A stretch of 64,000 bases of DNA, from assembly GCA_964537685.1 (NCBI GenBank), contig CAZICM010000044.1, forward strand, positions 11,985 through 75,984, in the 5' to 3' direction. This stretch comes from CAZICM01 sp964537685. Lineage in GTDB: Bacteria > Myxococcota_A > Polyangia > Polyangiales > Polyangiaceae. Below, one piece after another: positions 60,918-64,000 of this stretch. Under the pieces are notes generated by a model. It had not been told where the DNA came from. It saw only the letters and a list, made by a program, of their open reading frames with translations, and ran no database searches. Within the stretch, counting starts at the first letter, position 1, and each line of letters starts with the position of its first letter. The position numbers and the translations under genes were made by a program.

Positions 60918-62417
60918 TCACTTGCGATGGGACGGTTTTGGCAGGGGGGGCGCGGGAGCTTCGGGTAAAGCCGGCAATTCCGCCGGATGGGCGGGGGCCT
61001 TGGCCGATGCGGAACGGCCCGTCGGCGCAGCGCGTAAATGAACCATGATTTGCTTGTATTTGCCCTGGGTGAAAATAATCAGCGGGACTTTCTCGCCCAC
61101 GGCATGGCTTCGGATGGTCTCGGCCAGGGCCTCGGGGCTGGTGACGGGTGTGCCGTCGACCGCCAAAATGACATCGCCGACGCTGCGGTCGCCGCCTTTG
61201 AGCTGAGCTTCATGGGCGGGGCTGTCGGGCTGGACGGCCGTAATACGCACGCCTTTGGCGATACCGCTCGCATCGTCCACGCCCTGAATGCCCAGCCACG
61301 GAGAGGGAGGCACGGCTGTGGGAGGAACGGCCTTTAAGAAGCCTTTAATGGCCATGATGGGGATTCCAAACGCGACCGGCGTGCAGGGGCGATTTTCATT
61401 GGGGGCACAGCCGCGGCCGACCACCGCGACCACGCGCCCGTCTTCATCGATGACCGGTGAGCCCAAGTCGGTGGGCGAGATGCGCGAGCCGAGTTCAATC
61501 GCGTTTTCAAGGGTTTTGTCGTCGCCGCCGACCAGCGTTCGATAGCCGCGCAGCGTGAGCGATGTGGCCGCGGCCGCTTTGCCTTTGCCGACGGTGAACG
61601 ATTTGATGATGGCATCTTGGCGGACTGGATCGCGCGGCGATGCGTTGAGGCCGTCGGCCCATTTGCCTGTTTGAGGAACGAGCAAGGCCAAATCCCACAT
61701 GCGGTCGTGATGGCCGAGCTTTACATCGACCGTTGTTCCATCGGCGAAGCGCACGTCCAAATCGTTTCCTGCGCCGAGCGGTGAAAGCGCTGTGAGAACA
61801 CGGCCATCGTTGGCGAGCACCATGCCCATGCCGACGACTTGTCCGCCGCGCTCAATCGTCACGACGCCCCGGATGGCGCGTTCTTCCACCGAAGGCTCTT
61901 TCTTGGCGTTTTTGTCCTTCGCGGCTTTGGCTTCTTTTGCCTCTTTGGCTTCGCGCTCTTTTGCCTCTTTGGCTTCTTTTGCCTCTTTGGCTTCGCGTTC
62001 CTTCGCTTCTTTGGCTTCGCGCGCGGCTTTTTCTTTTGCTTCTTTGGCGTCCTTCGCGGCCTTGGCATCGCGGGCGGCTTTGTCGGCTTGAGCCTTCTTG
62101 ATGGCGTCTTGAACTTTCTTTAAGCGCTGCTGCAGGTCCGACACGCTTGTTTCGGTCGTGACTTCTTCTTCGTCGGCGTCGTCTTCATCGGCCTCTTCGG
62201 CGAAGGCCACGCTGGGCGCGCTCACCGATGCGCCCAACAGCGCGGCAAAGGCCAGCTTTGCCATAAAAAAGCGCATTGTGACCGCCGGGCCATGCCCTCG
62301 GCGTGACCGATTTTTCACACCCGGGCCGCCTTCGCCGGATTCGTCTTGTGTGGCGCATTCGGCAGAAGAAGCGCTTTTCGTTTGGGTTGAAAGGCTTGAA
62401 TCGTTAGGCGTCGTCAC
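60918..62417 (-). CDS. HtrA-like protein with coiled coil and PDZ domain, catalytic residues absent
   Basis: A 499-residue protein. The GTG at 62417 has an excellent AAAGAGGAG ribosome-binding site, although the signal-peptide-like MRFFMAKLAFAALLGASVSA begins 47 codons later (ATG 62276), so the N-terminal extension is uncertain. A long Ala/Lys/Glu coiled coil (about 91-175) precedes a trypsin-like fold: GMGMVLANDGRVLTALSPLG, DLALLVPQTG, then DLGSPVIDEDGRVVAVVG. The histidine of TNxHV is missing and the GNSGG serine is replaced, so it should not be proteolytic. A PDZ domain (about 375-455: RITAVQPDSPAHEAQLKGGD) and a Pro/Ala tail follow. Confidence 0.8.
   Translation of the reverse strand: MTTPNDSSLSTQTKSASSAECATQDESGEGGPGVKNRSRRGHGPAVTMRFFMAKLAFAALLGASVSAPSVAFAEEADEDDADEEEVTTETSVSDLQQRLKKVQDAIKKAQADKAARDAKAAKDAKEAKEKAAREAKEAKEREAKEAKEAKEAKEREAKEAKEAKAAKDKNAKKEPSVEERAIRGVVTIERGGQVVGMGMVLANDGRVLTALSPLGAGNDLDVRFADGTTVDVKLGHHDRMWDLALLVPQTGKWADGLNASPRDPVRQDAIIKSFTVGKGKAAAATSLTLRGYRTLVGGDDKTLENAIELGSRISPTDLGSPVIDEDGRVVAVVGRGCAPNENRPCTPVAFGIPIMAIKGFLKAVPPTAVPPSPWLGIQGVDDASGIAKGVRITAVQPDSPAHEAQLKGGDRSVGDVILAVDGTPVTSPEALAETIRSHAVGEKVPLIIFTQGKYKQIMVHLRAAPTGRSASAKAPAHPAELPALPEAPAPPLPKPSHRK
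61916..62095. repeat. Degenerate tandem repeats encoding the Ala-Lys-Glu coiled coil
   Basis: The coding strand repeats short units specifying AKEAKE-type segments. A 19-base unit CTTTTGCCTCTTTGGCTTC (plus strand) occurs three times exactly, at 61934-61952, 61958-61976 and 61976-61994. Such a tract could expand or contract by slippage. Confidence 0.8.
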
Positions 62418-62640
62418 GGGGCACTCCTCTTTGATGCAACGAAGCATGTTGGCTTTGGGGCCGCTGCAAAACCGTAATGCAAAGGACGAGCCGTACCCCT
62501 CGCGGCATTCATTCCATGTAGAGATGGAGAGATAGAAATCTCCAAGGGCCCTTCTCGAGTGCTTTTGGAGAAATTTGGGGCGATTGGGAAAAACGAGGGG
62601 GCTCAACAAAACCGGTCACAGATCGAAGCTACGAGGACAC

Positions 62641-63267
62641 ATGACGGGCACCGAGGCAAAGATGGCGGCCGGATTGGCATTGGTAACGGAAGGAACGGAA
62701 CAAGGCGCGGGCAAGGTGAACAGCGCGCCGGGGGCCGTTTCGATCGAGGCGTTGATTGCTCAAGGGGACTATCGCGAGGCGCTTGCGCGGTGTGCGCATG
62801 CGTATGCGGTGCCGCTTGGGCGCTTATGCATGGCGTTCGTGGGTTCTCAAGCGGAGAGCGAAGAGCTGGTGCAGGAGACCCTGCTTGCGGCTTACGACGC
62901 ATTTCCGCAGTACCGCGCGGATGGAAGCGTGCGCGCGTGGTTGTTTGGGATCGCGCGGAGGCTGTGCGGGCGCCATGTGGAGATGCGGGCGAGGCGGGCG
63001 TCGCGTTTAAGGCTGGTGCACGACACGGGGCGGGGGCCTGATGCGAGTGAGCTGTCGATGCAGCGCGAGCAGGCGGAGCGTACGCGCGCGGCGCTGGCGA
63101 AGCTGAAGCCGAGCGAACGGGAAGCCTTGGTGCTGCGTTACGAGGCGGATTTGAGCTTCCGGGAGATTGCGGTTGCGTGCGGTGTGGATGAGGCGGCGGC
63201 GCGCAAGCGGGTGAGCCGGGCACTTGCGCGTTTGCGGGCTGAGTTGAGCGAACTGGGTGAGGAGTAG
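62641..63267 (+). CDS. Second ECF-type sigma factor
   Basis: A 208-residue sigma-70-type factor. Region 2: CMAFVGSQAESEELVQETLLAAYDAFPQY then RADGSVRAWLFGIARRLCGRH. Region 4: LKPSEREALVLRYEADLSFREIAVACGVDEAAARKRVSRALARLR. The ATG at 62641 is preceded by GAGGA. It diverges from the HtrA-like gene over a 223-base gap that should carry both promoters. It is followed three bases after its stop by an anti-sigma gene. Confidence 0.9.
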   Translation: MTGTEAKMAAGLALVTEGTEQGAGKVNSAPGAVSIEALIAQGDYREALARCAHAYAVPLGRLCMAFVGSQAESEELVQETLLAAYDAFPQYRADGSVRAWLFGIARRLCGRHVEMRARRASRLRLVHDTGRGPDASELSMQREQAERTRAALAKLKPSEREALVLRYEADLSFREIAVACGVDEAAARKRVSRALARLRAELSELGEE

Positions 63268-63270
63268 GTT

Positions 63271-64000
63271 ATGAGCGCTGAAGTTTTGCGTGGGATGTGC
63301 GCTGAAGTTGAGGAGCGGTTGAGTGAAGTGCTGGATGGCACGGCACCGATAGAGCTGCTCGATCATATTGCGGACTGCGATGCGTGCCGGGATCGGCGCT
63401 ATGAAGCCGAGCAGGCGGCGGAGCGGGTAGCGAAGGCGGGGGTGGATTTCCGGCCCGCGCCTGATTTCGCGCAGCAAGTGCTGGCGCGGGTGCAGACAGC
63501 GAGGCCGGGAGGCCCTGAAGCTGTGCCGCCGGCTCCGATTCCCAAGACCTTGAGCGACGAGACCGAGAGCGCGGTTTCGGTATCGCGCACGCAGCCGAGC
63601 GCCGAGCCTGTGCAGGCCGTGCGAAATTCGGCGCCGGAAAGCGATATCGCAAAGGCCAAATCGCATCATGGCGAGACATCGGCGCGCCCGGAGAAAAAGC
63701 CTGAAGCGGAAGCCAAGCGCGAAGTGCCCGAAGAGAAAGAGACGAAGAGCGCCGAACAAAAAGGCGCTTCGGCGGGTTCGTCGCGAAAGGTTGTGCCGCT
63801 CCATAAGCGAACGGGATTTCTAGCGATTTCGGTGATTGGCACGGTGGCCGCGGCGGCAGCGGTGGGCGGGCTTATGCTTCGGGAAAAGAAGCCGAGTGCG
63901 CCTGATGAGGGTTCGGCTGTGGTGAGCGAAGCGCCGTGGTCCGGCGAAGTCAGCGCCGTGCTCCGCGCATCGGCCGACAAGAGCGGTGGCCTCGAGGTAT
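63271..64000 (+). CDS. Anti-sigma factor with zinc-binding domain (3' end cut by window)
   Basis: At least 243 residues, running off the window end without a stop. The N-terminal segment LLDHIADCDACRDRRYE at about 30-46 has the HxxxCxxC pattern of zinc-binding anti-sigma (ZAS) domains, which bind the cognate ECF sigma. A long Glu/Lys/Ala/Pro-rich linker follows, then one membrane segment (about 187-205: GFLAISVIGTVAAAAAVGGL) leading to the periplasm. Position three bases after the sigma gene supports the pairing. Confidence 0.8.
   Translation, partial: MSAEVLRGMCAEVEERLSEVLDGTAPIELLDHIADCDACRDRRYEAEQAAERVAKAGVDFRPAPDFAQQVLARVQTARPGGPEAVPPAPIPKTLSDETESAVSVSRTQPSAEPVQAVRNSAPESDIAKAKSHHGETSARPEKKPEAEAKREVPEEKETKSAEQKGASAGSSRKVVPLHKRTGFLAISVIGTVAAAAAVGGLMLREKKPSAPDEGSAVVSEAPWSGEVSAVLRASADKSGGLEV

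Overview
The window looks like a chromosomal, replication-origin-proximal segment of a moderately GC-rich Gram-negative bacterium. I infer a member of the Myxococcota or a neighbouring former-deltaproteobacterial lineage. The clues are many predicted lipoproteins with lipobox cysteines, several cysteine-rich surface lipoproteins, carboxypeptidase-regulatory-like, PEGA and GYF-like envelope proteins, degenerate receiver and GGDEF signalling proteins, two ECF sigma/anti-sigma pairs and a PP2C phosphatase. No rRNA, CRISPR array, insertion sequence or prophage was seen. One tRNA (Gln, TTG) is present.

Layout. 0-9 kb: hpt and a TPR protein; a YbgC-like thioesterase; a HAD hydrolase and lipoprotein run; and a minus-strand operon of an isopropylmalate/homocitrate-synthase-family enzyme, a 1006-residue repeat-plus-PDZ membrane protein and a Cys-rich lipoprotein. 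9-15 kb: a tightly overlapping cytochrome c maturation operon (ccmF, ccmH) continuing into a zinc-ribbon membrane protein, a secreted membrane-anchored protein and an FGE/SUMF1-like protein. 15-24 kb: cinA, clpB, then gyrB, recF and dnaN, all three on the minus strand. 24.0-24.5 kb: a 450-base gap with a perfect DnaA box, the best oriC candidate. 24.5-31 kb: an aminotransferase overlapping a CcmA-like ABC ATPase, a large secreted protein, and zapA-bioF-bioD. Two perfect parS palindromes (27963 and 28672) sit in the 3' ends of bioD and bioF. 31-39.6 kb: aroC with an aroK-aroB fusion, then a DUF167 protein, dapF, a degenerate GGDEF protein, ald and an isopropylmalate-dehydrogenase-family enzyme. 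39.7-50 kb: cell-surface genes, including a receiver-TM-PEGA protein coupled to a degenerate sulfatase-fold lipoprotein, and a TonB-domain/TonB-receptor fusion. 50-58 kb: VOC protein, SRAP peptidase, acnA, serS and a lipoprotein with 15 Cys-rich repeats. 58-64 kb: GYF-like membrane protein, tRNA-Gln, ECF sigma with its membrane partner, PP2C phosphatase, an HtrA-like protein without its catalytic residues, and a second ECF sigma with a zinc-binding anti-sigma factor cut by the window end.

How it fits together. The dnaN/oriC/parS block should serve replication initiation and segregation. Biotin, aromatic amino acid, lysine/peptidoglycan (dapF) and TCA (acnA) genes are housekeeping. The accessory content is mostly envelope biology: cytochrome c assembly at the inner membrane, nutrient uptake across the outer membrane, surface lipoproteins, and stress signalling through ECF sigma factors and a phosphatase. 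Start codons were chosen by ribosome-binding sites, signal peptides and family length, and are noted where uncertain.
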